Both the position numbers and the translations under genes were made by a program. The notes beneath the pieces are model-generated. The model did no database searches, was not told the DNA's origin, and was given only the letters and a program-made list of their open reading frames with translations. From contig NZ_SRJD01000016.1 of the NCBI RefSeq assembly GCF_004684935.1, forward strand, positions 24,701 to 88,700: a DNA stretch of 64,000 nt. Reading direction: 5' to 3'. Below are positions 33,553-43,036 of this stretch, in pieces. The first letter of the stretch is position 1; each line of letters begins with the position of its first letter. This DNA is from Sporolactobacillus shoreae. GTDB lineage: Bacteria; Bacillota; Bacilli; Bacillales; Sporolactobacillaceae.

Positions 33553-35049
33553 TCATTTCTGAGCAGAAAATTCTTTGGGCAGCCGGTCGACTAACTTTCT
33601 GCGGAGCAACTTACGAGACGCGTTTCGCGGAAGCAGTCCGGTAAATTGGATGCCAACCGGCAACTGATAACGGGCAAGTTTTTTTTGGCAAAAATCCAGA
33701 ATGTCTTTTTCACTGACTGTACGCTCCGGTTTCATATGAACAAAAGCGAAGGGCACCTCACCCCATTGTTCGTCTTTAACGCCGATGACCCCTGCTTCTT
33801 CGACGTCCGGAAAAGCGAGCAGTACGGATTCAATTTCAGCCGGGTATACATTCTCGCCCCCAGATATGATCAGATCATCTCTTCGGTCAAGTACGTAAAG
33901 GAAATCGTCCGTATCCAGATAGCCGATGTCGCCCGTTCGCAGCCAGCCGCCACTGAATGTTCTGTCCGCTGTTTCAGGATGGTTCCAGTAGCCCGGACTC
34001 ACATTCATACCGCGGACCTGTATCTCACCCGCCTCTCCAGGATCTGCAACCCGATCTTCTTTAATAATCCGAATTTCTCCGTGGAAAAGCGGTTTTCCCG
34101 CCGATCCCAGTTTCGAGAACATAAATTCGGGGGGCAATGTCACCATCTGAGAAGCAGTTTCTGTCAGTCCGTATGTTTGATAAACAGGGATCTTTTTCTG
34201 CCGGCTACGCTGCAGGAGCGGAAGAGGCGCCGGCCCGCCGCCAAGCAGCATGCAGCGAAAAGCATCCGGATAGCTGGCAGTTCCCAGATCGTCAAGCATC
34301 CGCCTCAGCATGTTTGCGACAACAGAGATCATCGTCACGCCATTTTTACAGATCATTTGGTTTGCCTCGTGCGGATCAAACTTTTTCGCGAGAACAACCG
34401 GCATTCCATAAATGACATTTTTCATTAAAAGGGACAAGCCGCTGACATGAAAAAGCGGGACACAGCAATACCACTTGTCAGTTTCTGTCAAACCCAGATT
34501 TAAGGCTGATCCGGCCGCACTCCACCAGTGATTGCCAAAGGTCAGAACGACTCCCTTTGGTTTTCCCGTCGTTCCAGAAGTGTAGATCATCGTACAAGGG
34601 GCATCTAGGCTGAATTCCGCCTGCAGTTTCACCTCCGAATGAGACTGCCGCTTCACCTGACTGATAGAAATGCGATGAAACAAGCGGGGTTCATTTGCTG
34701 CAGAATTGAATAAATGATTTTTATCATCGAAAATGAGCCAGCTGGCTTTGCTGTCTTCGATCTCCCAGACCTGTTCCTCAATACTCAGCCGTGTATTAAG
34801 CGGTACCCCCACGGCTCCGATCGCCATCAGCGCGTGAAAAAAGCGAACAAGATCCAGACTGTTGCCGCTCAGAAGGGCAACATGATCATTTTTTCGAATC
34901 CCCAGTGACGCCAGCTTCCCGGCAAGTTCATAAACCTGCTCCCAAAGCATGCGAAACGAAATGATATCGCCATCAGTCTCAAAAGCCGGCCGTTCAGGTG
35001 TCAGATTTGCGCGCTGCATCAGCCAATTCGGCATCATCGCATTCTGCAT
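33553..35049 (-). CDS. menE: 2-succinylbenzoate--CoA ligase (menaquinone synthesis)
   Basis: 498 residues of the acyl-adenylate-forming superfamily. The P-loop TMIYTSGTTGKPKGV, YGLTETASQ, GWLRTGDIGYLD and the C-terminal catalytic Lys region NASRKLLRR are present. It activates o-succinylbenzoate for ring closure by MenB. menB lies immediately upstream, 24 bases away, in the same direction, which supports MenE over other AMP ligases. AGGAGGAG sits 13 bases before the chosen ATG, a little far; the ATG four codons on is an alternative. Other men genes (menF, menD, menH, menC) are not in the window. Confidence 0.93.
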   Translation of the reverse strand: MQNAMMPNWLMQRANLTPERPAFETDGDIISFRMLWEQVYELAGKLASLGIRKNDHVALLSGNSLDLVRFFHALMAIGAVGVPLNTRLSIEEQVWEIEDSKASWLIFDDKNHLFNSAANEPRLFHRISISQVKRQSHSEVKLQAEFSLDAPCTMIYTSGTTGKPKGVVLTFGNHWWSAAGSALNLGLTETDKWYCCVPLFHVSGLSLLMKNVIYGMPVVLAKKFDPHEANQMICKNGVTMISVVANMLRRMLDDLGTASYPDAFRCMLLGGGPAPLPLLQRSRQKKIPVYQTYGLTETASQMVTLPPEFMFSKLGSAGKPLFHGEIRIIKEDRVADPGEAGEIQVRGMNVSPGYWNHPETADRTFSGGWLRTGDIGYLDTDDFLYVLDRRDDLIISGGENVYPAEIESVLLAFPDVEEAGVIGVKDEQWGEVPFAFVHMKPERTVSEKDILDFCQKKLARYQLPVGIQFTGLLPRNASRKLLRRKLVDRLPKEFSAQK

Positions 35050-35073
35050 GGGTGCATAATCTCCTCCTGTTAC

Positions 35074-35895
35074 TTACGGGAACTTCGGATACTTACTGAA
35101 ATCGGGATCACGTTTCTCTTTGAAAGCGTCCCGCCCCTCTTTCGCTTCATCAGTCGTATAATAAAGCATCGTCGCATCGCCACCCAATTGCTGAAGTCCG
35201 GCCAGACCGTCCGTGTCCGCATTGAAAGAAGCCTTCAGAAAGCGAAGTGCAGTCGCGCTCTTCGAAAGCATTTCCTTGGCCCACTCAACCGTTTCCTCTT
35301 CAAGCTGATCCAGCGGAACTACTGTATTGACGAGTCCCATATCGAGTGCCTGCTGCGCATTATACTGCCGGCACAGATACCAGATTTCACGCGCTTTCTT
35401 GTGCCCGACAATCCTGGCTAAATAGCCGGCACCATACCCGGCGTCAAAGCTGCCGACTTTCGGCCCTGTTTGTCCGAAAACAGCGTTGTCCGCAGCGATT
35501 GTCAGATCGCAGACGATCTGGAGCACATTGCCCCCGCCAATCGCATATCCGGCAACCATAGCGATCACCGGCTTCGGAATAATACGGATCAGATGCTGCA
35601 GATCAAGCACGTTCAGACGTGGGATATGATCGCTTCCGACATAGCCGCCGTTCCCTCTGATTTTCTGATCCCCGCCGGAGCAAAATGCCAGTGTCCCGGC
35701 ACCAGTCAAAATAATAACGCCAATACTTGAATCATCACGGGCCCTTGAAAAAGCGTCGATCATTTCCATGACTGTTTTCGGTGTGAACGCATTGCGCACA
35801 CGCGGACGGTTAATTGTAATCTTGGCGATGCCTTCATAACGCTCAAATAGAATTTCATCGTAGGGTTCGATCGTTTCCCACTCTATAGATGACAT
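35074..35895 (-). CDS. menB: 1,4-dihydroxy-2-naphthoyl-CoA synthase
   Basis: A 273-residue crotonase-fold enzyme closing the naphthoquinone ring of menaquinone. Typical MenB stretches are [47 protein letters not shown] and [14 protein letters not shown] use the ATG at 35895 ([15 protein letters not shown]), where GGAAG is 8 bases away; the ATG two codons earlier is too close. It forms a two-gene operon with menE. menA lies separately at 39587. Confidence 0.95.
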   Translation of the reverse strand: MSSIEWETIEPYDEILFERYEGIAKITINRPRVRNAFTPKTVMEMIDAFSRARDDSSIGVIILTGAGTLAFCSGGDQKIRGNGGYVGSDHIPRLNVLDLQHLIRIIPKPVIAMVAGYAIGGGNVLQIVCDLTIAADNAVFGQTGPKVGSFDAGYGAGYLARIVGHKKAREIWYLCRQYNAQQALDMGLVNTVVPLDQLEEETVEWAKEMLSKSATALRFLKASFNADTDGLAGLQQLGGDATMLYYTTDEAKEGRDAFKEKRDPDFSKYPKFP

Positions 35896-36150
35896 GATCA
35901 TGACTTCCTTTCAGCTTCAAAGTATGTACAAGTTCTCTTGTGCCTTTTCACACGACTATCATTTTATCATATGAACCTTTGGATCGGATATTTTTTACTA
36001 CCTGGAACACCGTTTTAGGAAACCCAGTTTTTTATATTTTAGCCCGATGAAAGCCTGCTTGCCCGATTTTCAGTGACTTTGCTATACTTGTACCATTGAA
36101 AAAAAAACGGGAAACAGCAAAAAGTACTGTCCGGCTTCGCGTTTTTTTAG

Positions 36151-36930
<780 letters not shown>

Positions 36931-36935
36931 CACAG

Positions 36936-36992
36936 AATCAAAAAAGCTGTTTCATTGCCGAAAATCCGACTAAAGAAACAGCTTTTTTGATT
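36936..36992. terminator. Strong bidirectional terminator between fabL and sodC
   Basis: Perfect arms aatcaaaaaagctgtttc / gaaacagcttttttgatt (18 bp) between two convergent genes, A- and T-rich at both edges. Confidence 0.93.
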
Positions 36993-36998
36993 ACGTCG

Positions 36999-37562
36999 TC
37001 ACTTGATTACGCCGCAAAGCACCCGTTTCCCCGAATTGCTTGAAGGATCCGTTTCCTGATCGTCACCGAACTCTTCGATAATCAGTGCCGATCCGTCGGC
37101 ATCCCGAAGCGAGTTCTCTTTTTCTTTCTGCAGTGTCACCCGAGGATTATAGATGACTGTTTTGACATTTCCATGGCTGTCGGCAAAAACATTAGGCATA
37201 TCGCCTGCGTGCGGCCCCTTGGGGTTTTTCAGACCGTGCTGCCTGTGCGCTGGATTAAAGTGATTGCCGGAGGACATAAAATCAGGAGGCGTGCAGCTCC
37301 CGATTTCATGAAAGTGAATCGCGTGGATTCCCGGCTTCAGCCCTTCGGCGCGCAGTGAAATCCGGACACCCTTCACTGTTTCGGTCAGAACCGCTTCACC
37401 GACCTCTTCATTGTCGGCATTGATCAGCGGAACGACCAGCCTTTCGACATTATTTTCTTTTGCGCTTACTTTTGCTCCCGGATGATGCTCATAGACCACC
37501 ACTGCGAGTGCCAGAGCAAAGCACGCCAGATAGATTATTTTTCTGAAATTCAAATGGATCAT
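36999..37562 (-). CDS. sodC: Cu/Zn superoxide dismutase-like exported protein with a lost copper ligand
   Basis: 187 residues with an N-terminal export helix (about 7-24) and a Cu/Zn SOD beta-barrel. Against the family, the two copper His in HAIHFHE, the bridging His in GNHFNP, and the zinc His/Asp ligands in HRQHG and GPHAGD are present, with Cys in GSC and LCG for the disulfide. The fourth copper ligand (His120 of human SOD1) is Glu163 in ALIIEEFGDD. B. subtilis SodC (YojM) is also known to lack copper ligands. Dismutase activity is therefore doubtful, and the protein may have another role at the cell surface. Confidence 0.88.
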   Translation of the reverse strand: MIHLNFRKIIYLACFALALAVVVYEHHPGAKVSAKENNVERLVVPLINADNEEVGEAVLTETVKGVRISLRAEGLKPGIHAIHFHEIGSCTPPDFMSSGNHFNPAHRQHGLKNPKGPHAGDMPNVFADSHGNVKTVIYNPRVTLQKEKENSLRDADGSALIIEEFGDDQETDPSSNSGKRVLCGVIK

Positions 37563-37705
37563 CTCCCGCCGTTAGGATGCGCATCCGCGCATTTTCTACT
37601 CAGCACCGTTCTGACCCATCCGCTCTTTCTATTTTTTCGATGACATGTTATGCTTTTCCCCATATGGAACTTAATTAAAATAGCGGGATTACGGAGGTGC
37701 AGCAG

Positions 37706-38173
37706 TTGAAAACATTAACGGAATTTAAGAAATTTCTTTCCCGAGGCAATGTGATGGATCTCGCGATTGCGGTCATTATCGGTGCTGCCTTCGGACAGAT
37801 CGTCAACTCACTGGTCAAGGATATTGTCACGCCACCGATCGGCCTTTTGCTCGGAAAAGTAGATTTCAGCAGTCTTTACATTAACTTATCTGGCCATCCG
37901 TACAGCAGTTTGTCGGCAGCTCAGAAAGCTGGCGCTCCGACCATTAACTACGGAAATTTTCTTAATTCTGTTGTAAATTTTCTGATTATCTCTCTTGTCA
38001 TCTTCTTCGCTGTCAAATTAGTCAATAAAGCGTCGCGCAAAAAGCCTGCCGAACAGACAACAAAAAATTGCCCCTACTGCCTTTCTTCAATTCCCCTCAA
38101 AGCGACAAAGTGCCCGCACTGCACAGGTGATCTTCCCTTAGAGGAATCCGTTCAGTTGAATCCGCAACAATAA
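37706..38173 (+). CDS. mscL: Large-conductance mechanosensitive channel with C-terminal zinc ribbon
   Basis: 155 residues. Residues 1-115 are a normal MscL: an N-terminal helix, TM1 with the gate sequence [17 protein letters not shown], a periplasmic loop, and TM2 ([17 protein letters not shown]). The protein opens under turgor stress. Unusually the tail ends in a rubredoxin-like zinc ribbon, [20 protein letters not shown] choose TTG 37706 ([10 protein letters not shown]), since GGAGG lies 8 bases upstream and overlaps the earlier GTG. Monocistronic, followed by a dispersed repeat and a terminator. Confidence 0.92.
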   Translation: MKTLTEFKKFLSRGNVMDLAIAVIIGAAFGQIVNSLVKDIVTPPIGLLLGKVDFSSLYINLSGHPYSSLSAAQKAGAPTINYGNFLNSVVNFLIISLVIFFAVKLVNKASRKKPAEQTTKNCPYCLSSIPLKATKCPHCTGDLPLEESVQLNPQQ

Positions 38174-38187
38174 CTGATTTTTTTAAA

Positions 38188-38264
38188 GGCTAAGTTTTAA
38201 TTCAATGTTGTTTTTGCCCCTCCGTTAATTGGAGCGGAAAACAACAGACAAGTTTAACAAAGCC
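38188..38264 (+). repeat. Dispersed MITE-like repeat, copy C (short form)
   Basis: A 77-base element starting GGCTAAGTTTTAATTCAATG and ending AAGTTTAACAAAGCC. The internal GAGACTCCTGCGGGA module of the long copies is missing. It is flanked by TTTTTAAA and TTTTATAA, 6 of 8 alike. It lies between mscL and its terminator. Confidence 0.8.
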
Positions 38265-38272
38265 TTTTATAA

Positions 38273-38298
38273 AAAGCCCGGCTAAGCGAGCCGGGCTT
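38273..38298. terminator. Bidirectional terminator between mscL and the Nudix gene
   Basis: aaagcccggct / agccgggcttt, an 11-bp perfect stem with a short loop and T-run, placed between convergent genes. Confidence 0.9.
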
Positions 38299-38349
38299 TT
38301 GAGTATTTCTCTAACTTTTGAGTCGATCTTTCTATTTGCCATTTTTCCT

Positions 38350-38841
38350 TTACCTGATTTTCACAGGCAGCGGCCTAACTTCTGTTTCGATGATCCGGTT
38401 ATGGTCGAAAGTGCAGTGATAATCGGCAGGACGGTGGCCATCAATATCAAGAACGGCTTTCATAAAAACACGGAGAGTGGGTACGGTTCCGTAGTTACTC
38501 TCAGACAGGACCCATTCCTCACTCTTCCACTCGAGGATCCCTTCCCGTGTACCCATGGGGGTGCTAAGACCATTCATGTTTCTAATATCCGCGACAAACA
38601 CATACATTCCCTGCACCGGTTCACTATCAGGATTCCAGGTTACGATTCCCCTGAAAACAGGCCTCTTGATACTGACTCCTGTCTCTTCTCCGATCTCACG
38701 AACGACGCATTCCTCGGGTGACTCGCCGGGTTCAAGTTTTCCGCCGACGCCATTCCAGGCGCCCTGCCACGGATTCTTCTCCCGGTTTATCATCAGTATT
38801 TTCCCATCGTGTCTGATAAATGCCAGTGTATAGCGAAGCAT
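38350..38841 (-). CDS. Nudix hydrolase (MutT/8-oxo-dGTPase-like)
   Basis: 163 residues beginning MLRYTLAFIRHDGKIL. A full Nudix box is visible, from GGKLEPGESPEE to REIGEETGV, giving the Mg2+-binding REXXEE core, and KNPWQGAWNGVGGK precedes it as in MutT-type 8-oxo-dGTP diphosphatases. It probably sanitises oxidised nucleotides in the cytoplasm, but the substrate range of Nudix enzymes cannot be read from sequence. Monocistronic, divergent from the LexA-box-carrying PC4-like gene. Confidence 0.88.
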   Translation of the reverse strand: MLRYTLAFIRHDGKILMINREKNPWQGAWNGVGGKLEPGESPEECVVREIGEETGVSIKRPVFRGIVTWNPDSEPVQGMYVFVADIRNMNGLSTPMGTREGILEWKSEEWVLSESNYGTVPTLRVFMKAVLDIDGHRPADYHCTFDHNRIIETEVRPLPVKIR

Positions 38842-38962
38842 CTGCGTCCCCCATTTATCCGCTCAAAATTCTGAAATAGAACGGATACTAGCTTCATTAT
38901 AACAAAATTGTGTCGAATCAACGGACATCACACAGTTTTTTTTAAGATCATTGAAAGTTTTA

Positions 38963-39011
38963 TTGACAGAACGTTTGTTCGTTTGATAACATATTATCAG
39001 AACATTTGTTC
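38963..39011 (+). promoter_or_regulatory. Promoter with two LexA-like SOS boxes
   Basis: TTGACA (38963-38968) is followed directly by GAAC-GTTT-GTTC (38969-38980). A second palindrome, GAAC-ATTT-GTTC, lies at 39000-39011. The centres are 31 bases apart, about three helical turns, and the sites bracket likely -10 sequences. This is strong repressor architecture in front of the PC4-like gene. Confidence 0.68.
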
Positions 39012-39034
39012 AAAACAAAACATGAGGTGATTTT

Positions 39035-39316
39035 ATGGCAGAAGCAAAAACAGAAATCCGTTTTAGCGTGATTCAACATTTTGGGGTGATCGCACAAGAG
39101 CCCGGAGGTTGGACCAAAGAACTGAACCTTGTCAGCTGGAATGACAGGGACGCTAAGTATGACATTCGAAGCTGGGCCCCGGACAAGAAAAAGATGCGAC
39201 GTGGAATCACATTGACCGGCGTCGAATGCGCTATGCTCCGAACTTTGCTCAACACACGCTTTCCGCAGACTTCATTGGCACTCCAATCTGAGACCCCTCC
39301 GGCTGTCCAATCCTAA
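39035..39316 (+). CDS. PC4/YdbC-family single-strand nucleic-acid-binding protein
   Basis: 93 residues of the bacterial PC4 (transcriptional coactivator p15) family, small dimers that bind single-stranded DNA. Family features are IQHFGVIAQ, GWTKELNLVSWN, YDIRSWAP and KKMRRGITLTGVE. GAGGTG 8 bases before the ATG supports the start. The gene is preceded by two LexA-like palindromes, so it is probably induced by DNA damage; binding exposed single strands during repair would fit. That functional link is inference. Confidence 0.85.
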   Translation: MAEAKTEIRFSVIQHFGVIAQEPGGWTKELNLVSWNDRDAKYDIRSWAPDKKKMRRGITLTGVECAMLRTLLNTRFPQTSLALQSETPPAVQS

Positions 39317-39586
39317 TTCACTTTACTTATTCATCAATTCGCTAATATCACGGATATTGACCATCGTTTTAACCTGTCTTCACTTCTTTTCACCCCAACC
39401 ATATGTTGCCTTCTCCCGGCCCTCAATCAGACTTTCTATGCCACTGAGCTCACGGTATTGACAGCTTTCGCTCATTTCCATACACTGAGAATGATAAATC
39501 TTGTCGATTAAGTGTCTGTAGAGCTGACAGCTCAAATGTAATTTCTATGAAACAGATAATCTATTAATACTGGGAGAGGTTATTAA
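39317..39586. other. Intergenic region before menA
   Basis: About 270 bases with no gene or clear terminator recognised. A GGGAGAGG ribosome site for menA lies at its end (near 39571-39578). Confidence 0.4.
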
Positions 39587-40501
39587 ATGGGTGATAGGGT
39601 ACTTGAAAAGAATACCGGCTTCAAAAAATGGTGGAAAATGATCAGGCCTCACACCCTGACTGCGTCTTTTGTCCCGGTAGCACTCGGTACCGCTCTCGTT
39701 CTTCCGATGAAAAAACCAGATATTCCTCTTTTTATCGCCATGCTGGCTGCTTCAATGCTGATCCAGATCGCGACGAATCTGTTTAATGAATACTTCGACT
39801 ATAAAAGAGGTCTCGATACATCGGAATCTGTGGGAATTGGAGGAAGCATTGTCCGCGACGGGTTCCGTCCGAAAACGATTCTGAACCTTGCGCTCATGCT
39901 CTGCTTGATCTCCATCCTCATCGGAGTTTATATCTGCATCGAGAGCAGCTGGTGGATTGCTCTTGCGGGAATCGTCTGCATGCTAACCGGGTATCTCTAT
40001 TCCGGCGGACCCTATCCGATTGCGTATACGCCATTCGGGGAACTCGCCTCGGGCCTGTTTATGGGTGTATTTATTATCTGGATCTCTTTCTTTATTCAGG
40101 CGGAAACACTGACACTGAGCACCATATTGATTTCTGTACCGATCGGTATTCTGGTCGGGGGAATCAATATGGCCAACAACATCCGTGATCTGTCAGGCGA
40201 TCAGGAAAAAGGGCGTAAAACACTCCCTATTCTTCTCGGACGCACTCGGGCTATTAATCTTCTGGCCGCACTTTTTGCCTTCTCTTACCTGTGGATTATC
40301 GGTCTGATGATCTTTCATGTCGAATCCGCGTGGCTGTTGATCGTATTTGCAAGCTTGCCGAAAGCGATACAAGCCACAAAGCTTTTCCATGGAAAGACGA
40401 AATCGATTCAACTGATGCCGGCCATGAAGGCTACAGCCCAGATGACGACATTGTTTGGTCTTTTGCTTTCCATCGGTTTGGTACTTGACCATTTCATTTA
40501 A
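39587..40501 (+). CDS. menA: 1,4-dihydroxy-2-naphthoate polyprenyltransferase
   Basis: A 304-residue membrane enzyme of the UbiA family that attaches the isoprenoid tail in menaquinone synthesis. Both Asp-rich motifs are present: NLFNEYFDYKRGLD and the second DLSGDQEKGRKTLP. About nine membrane helices. The N-terminal KMIRPHTLTASFVPVALG is typical of MenA rather than of heme O synthases. It is not adjacent to menB/menE but serves the same pathway. The ATG follows GGGAGAGG at a reasonable distance. A weak terminator follows. Confidence 0.93.
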   Translation: MGDRVLEKNTGFKKWWKMIRPHTLTASFVPVALGTALVLPMKKPDIPLFIAMLAASMLIQIATNLFNEYFDYKRGLDTSESVGIGGSIVRDGFRPKTILNLALMLCLISILIGVYICIESSWWIALAGIVCMLTGYLYSGGPYPIAYTPFGELASGLFMGVFIIWISFFIQAETLTLSTILISVPIGILVGGINMANNIRDLSGDQEKGRKTLPILLGRTRAINLLAALFAFSYLWIIGLMIFHVESAWLLIVFASLPKAIQATKLFHGKTKSIQLMPAMKATAQMTTLFGLLLSIGLVLDHFI

Positions 40502-40521
40502 ATAGTATGCTGGGAACAGGT

Positions 40522-40550
40522 GCGGCCTTTATCATTGGTCGCCCCTTTTT
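40522..40550 (+). terminator. Probable terminator of menA
   Basis: GCGGCC / GGTCGC (one G-T pair) with a 9-base loop is followed by CCCTTTTT, 20 bases past the stop. The next 300 bases up to the riboswitch hold no supported gene. Confidence 0.55.
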
Positions 40551-40872
40551 CCAAGGATAAGAAAATTGTGAATGGACTGGGCTCAGCATTAAAATCTGAA
40601 GCACAATACATTCTGCTTCAGCCTGAAGCATCATCGTACATGCGACTGATGCAAAACAGTCTCAGGAGCGGGCGATTTTTGACCAACTTTTCTTACAACG
40701 ATTTAAAGGGAGGATTAGTGAGAACCAAACAGGCCGCCACAACATAGGCTCAGCCTGCACTAAAAGCTTGGCTTCACCAAATTCTTTTTATAATGACTTC
40801 TCGTTTCGAGTAAAATGTATTGCTGAAAAAAAGAAAAACGTGTAAGATGTATTTGTTAATTGAATAACAGTT

Positions 40873-40996
40873 TCCTTCAGGGCAGGGTGAAATTCCCGAT
40901 CGGCGGTGTTGGATGTAATACTCCAGAGTCCGCGAGCCATATGGCTGATCCGGTAAAAAGCCGGAACCGACAGTAAAGTCTGGATGAAAGAAGGAT
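40873..40996 (+). promoter_or_regulatory. FMN riboswitch (RFN element)
   Basis: All landmark blocks of the RFN element occur in order: TTCAGGGCAGGGTGAAATTCCC, GATCGGCGGT, GAGTCCGCGAGCC, GGTAAAAAGCC, CCGACAGTAAAGTCTGGATGAAAGAAGG. The element senses flavin mononucleotide. It precedes ribU, with a terminator hairpin at 41089-41121 between, so control is likely by transcription attenuation. Confidence 0.97.
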
Positions 40997-41088
40997 GATG
41001 TCATGGCGCTTTTTAAACGCCTTCTGTTTTGCGATGAGTGAATCAGATTGCGGTTTTGTTTCACCGTGCAGTCAGTCCATCTGAAAAT

Positions 41089-41121
41089 AAGCCCGAGGGG
41101 AAAAGATTCCCCTGGGCTTTT
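41089..41121 (+). terminator. Riboswitch-controlled attenuator upstream of ribU
   Basis: aagcccgaggggaa / ttcccctgggcttt stem followed by TTATTTTT, 120 bases before the ribU start. It should form when FMN is bound to the upstream aptamer. Confidence 0.88.
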
Positions 41122-41241
41122 ATTTTTGAGTGGAACAACGAACCCATACTTAGAGAAAGCTCTCTCATCTGGGCAACCTGAAACAGAACTACTGAAGCGC
41201 AAGGCACCGTCCCCAAAAAAAATTTTATGGGGTGGTTTTTG

Positions 41242-41850
41242 ATGATGCAGTCATCGCTTAAGAAAATGATTTTAGTCTCCTTATTATCGGCAATCGGATT
41301 TCTAATCATGTTGATCGCCTTTCCGGTACCCATGATTCCCGGGTTTCTGACACTCGATTTCAGTGACCTGCCGGCGCTGATCGGAGCAATGATTCTGGGT
41401 CCAATTGCCGGAATCGCCATAGAACTCATTAAAAATATTCTTCACGTTCTTTTGACCGGATCGCTGACTGTCGTGCCGGTTGGAGAAATGGCTAACTTTT
41501 CGGCCGGATCCATACTCATTCTGGTTTCATGGCTTTTCTACCGCAAAAAGCGCTCATTATCGGCGCTCGCAACGGGAATGATTATTGGGACACTGGCAAT
41601 GACGATCATTATGTCGGTGGCAAATTATTATCTCATTTTCCCGGGGTATGCCCTGTTCCTTGGATTCAGTATCAATGCGGCGGTTTCGGTGGCGCAAAGC
41701 GCCAATCACAGTATCCAGAACCTCCTCACACTTATCGTCTACGGTGTCGCTCCGTTTAATTTGCTGAAAGGCATCGCACTCACGATTCTGATCATCCCGG
41801 TATTCGCACGTCTCCGCGGCTTTATCAGCCGTAAAAGAACAGTTAGCTGA
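41242..41850 (+). CDS. ribU: Riboflavin ECF-transporter substrate-binding (S) component
   Basis: 202 residues with about six membrane helices and no ATPase. RibU captures riboflavin and works with a shared EcfAA'T energy module encoded elsewhere. The segment TLDFSDLPALIGAMILGPIAG, then IKNILHVLL and GEMANF, is typical of RibU. The upstream FMN riboswitch and attenuator confirm the riboflavin link. I choose the ATG at 41242, 6 bases after GGGGTGG; the ATG at 41227 lacks a ribosome site and the ATG at 41245 is also possible. Confidence 0.95.
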   Translation: MMQSSLKKMILVSLLSAIGFLIMLIAFPVPMIPGFLTLDFSDLPALIGAMILGPIAGIAIELIKNILHVLLTGSLTVVPVGEMANFSAGSILILVSWLFYRKKRSLSALATGMIIGTLAMTIIMSVANYYLIFPGYALFLGFSINAAVSVAQSANHSIQNLLTLIVYGVAPFNLLKGIALTILIIPVFARLRGFISRKRTVS

Positions 41851-41898
41851 CCTGTTGTTTCACTGATTAAATGATTCAATTAATAACAGCCAAATCAC

Positions 41899-41941
41899 AA
41901 AAATACCCGTTGACAGCTTCAAACTGTCGGCGGGTATTTTT
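41899..41941. terminator. Terminator of ribU
   Basis: aaaatacccgttgacag / ctgtcggcgggtatttt with a 7-base loop. A/T tracts on both sides allow it to serve the opposing yjcZ gene too. Confidence 0.9.
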
Positions 41942-41973
41942 GACATGTCCTGATTTTTCAGATCCTCAACACA

Positions 41974-42069
41974 TTAATAAACGTAGGCAGTGCCCACAAT
42001 AATCAGCAAAATGAACAGAACAACGACTAATGCAAATCCGCTTCCGGATCCTCCGTATGTTGCACCCAT
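41974..42069 (-). CDS. YjcZ-family sporulation mini-protein
   Basis: A 31-residue protein: a glycine-rich start (MGATYGGSGSG) followed by a single hydrophobic helix (FALVVVLFILLIIVG) and TAYVY at the end. This is the pattern of YjcZ/YhjR-type small sporulation proteins of Bacillales. The ATG at 42069 is preceded by GGGGCGGGTG. The gene supports a spore-forming host. The membrane-inserted mini-protein probably sits in the spore envelope; its role is not established. Confidence 0.85.
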   Translation of the reverse strand: MGATYGGSGSGFALVVVLFILLIIVGTAYVY

Positions 42070-42223
42070 ATCGTCACCCGCCCCTTTAACCATTGATTTT
42101 GAGCAGTTTACACGGCTCAACACTTTATTGTATTCGCTTGGACGTTATTGGTGCGGACTTTGAATAGCGGGCAGATTTGCTATTAAGAGACCCAGATTAG
42201 CTCATTGCGATTTTTCTGCTTCC

Positions 42224-42739
42224 TCATCGTTCCCAGGGTTTATTTAGCGTCAGTTTTGAGACAAACGCCTTTGTTTCGCTTCTCCTCTCTTTTCGATGAA
42301 GATAACGCTTTTCAGCTGTATCATACAGCATTTTTTCTTCCTCGCTCTCTGGGATCACTTTTGGGACCGGCACCACTTTGCCGTCCGGGCCGAGCGCGAC
42401 AAAAGTTAGGAAAGAGGTTGTGCAAAGCGTCCGTTCTCCTGTCATCAGATCTTCGGTAATAATTTTCACGAAAACTTCCATGGAAGTATGATGGGTCCAA
42501 GTGACAGTCGCTTCCAGACAAACCGAGGATCCAGCTTTAATTGGATGAAGGAAGTCAACGGAATCGATTGAAGCTGTGACGACAAGCTGACGGGCATGTC
42601 TCATTGCGGCAATCGCTCCGATATTGTCCACATACATCATTAATTTTCCGCCAAAAAAAGTACCATGGTTATTTGTATCGTTCGGCATGACATGGATTGA
42701 TGTCACGGATCGTGATTCTCTAGCCTTTTTAGCCTCCAT
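42224..42739 (-). CDS. Acyl-CoA thioesterase, hotdog fold (YkhA-like)
   Basis: 171 residues of the cytosolic acyl-CoA thioesterase class. The hotdog core includes NHGTFFGGKLMMYVDNIGAI (the active-site Asn and Asp region), SVDFLHPIKAGS and a C-terminal basic tail. It hydrolyses fatty acyl-CoA to free acid and CoA. I choose the ATG at 42739 (MEAKKARESRSV), 6 bases after GGAGGAG; the in-frame GTG nine codons upstream covers that ribosome site. Monocistronic. Confidence 0.88.
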   Translation of the reverse strand: MEAKKARESRSVTSIHVMPNDTNNHGTFFGGKLMMYVDNIGAIAAMRHARQLVVTASIDSVDFLHPIKAGSSVCLEATVTWTHHTSMEVFVKIITEDLMTGERTLCTTSFLTFVALGPDGKVVPVPKVIPESEEEKMLYDTAEKRYLHRKERRSETKAFVSKLTLNKPWER

Positions 42740-42972
42740 TTTTTTCTCCTCCGCGGCATTTGCCACATATTTGAAAGTCTTACTTTATCATAAATCAAAA
42801 CGGGACGGGCGGCCAAATGCAAGGTCAGGAATTTTATTCGACACGAGATTGGCCTTCCCGTCATTTCTCTACATTTTAACGTTTTTTAAACAAACATGTG
42901 GGAAATTTTACATCGAATAAAGTGCAAAAAACGCTGAAATGCTCTTGACAAATTCATTTTTTCCTATCTCAA

Positions 42973-42989
42973 TGTTACAGAACTGTAAT
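42973..42989 (+). promoter_or_regulatory. WalR (YycF) binding site
   Basis: TGTTAC-AGAAC-TGTAAT fits the WalR consensus of two TGTWAH hexamers spaced by 5 bases exactly. It lies about 100 bases upstream of a YocH-like gene. B. subtilis yocH is a known WalRK target, which supports the site. Confidence 0.75.
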
Positions 42990-43036
42990 GTGGCTAAAAC
43001 ATGCCTGAGATATTCAACGCTTACAATTACCGTTGG

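Noticed and set aside
40520..40747. 75-codon ORF between menA and the riboswitch
   Set aside because: It starts inside the menA terminator hairpin, lacks a ribosome site and shows no family features.
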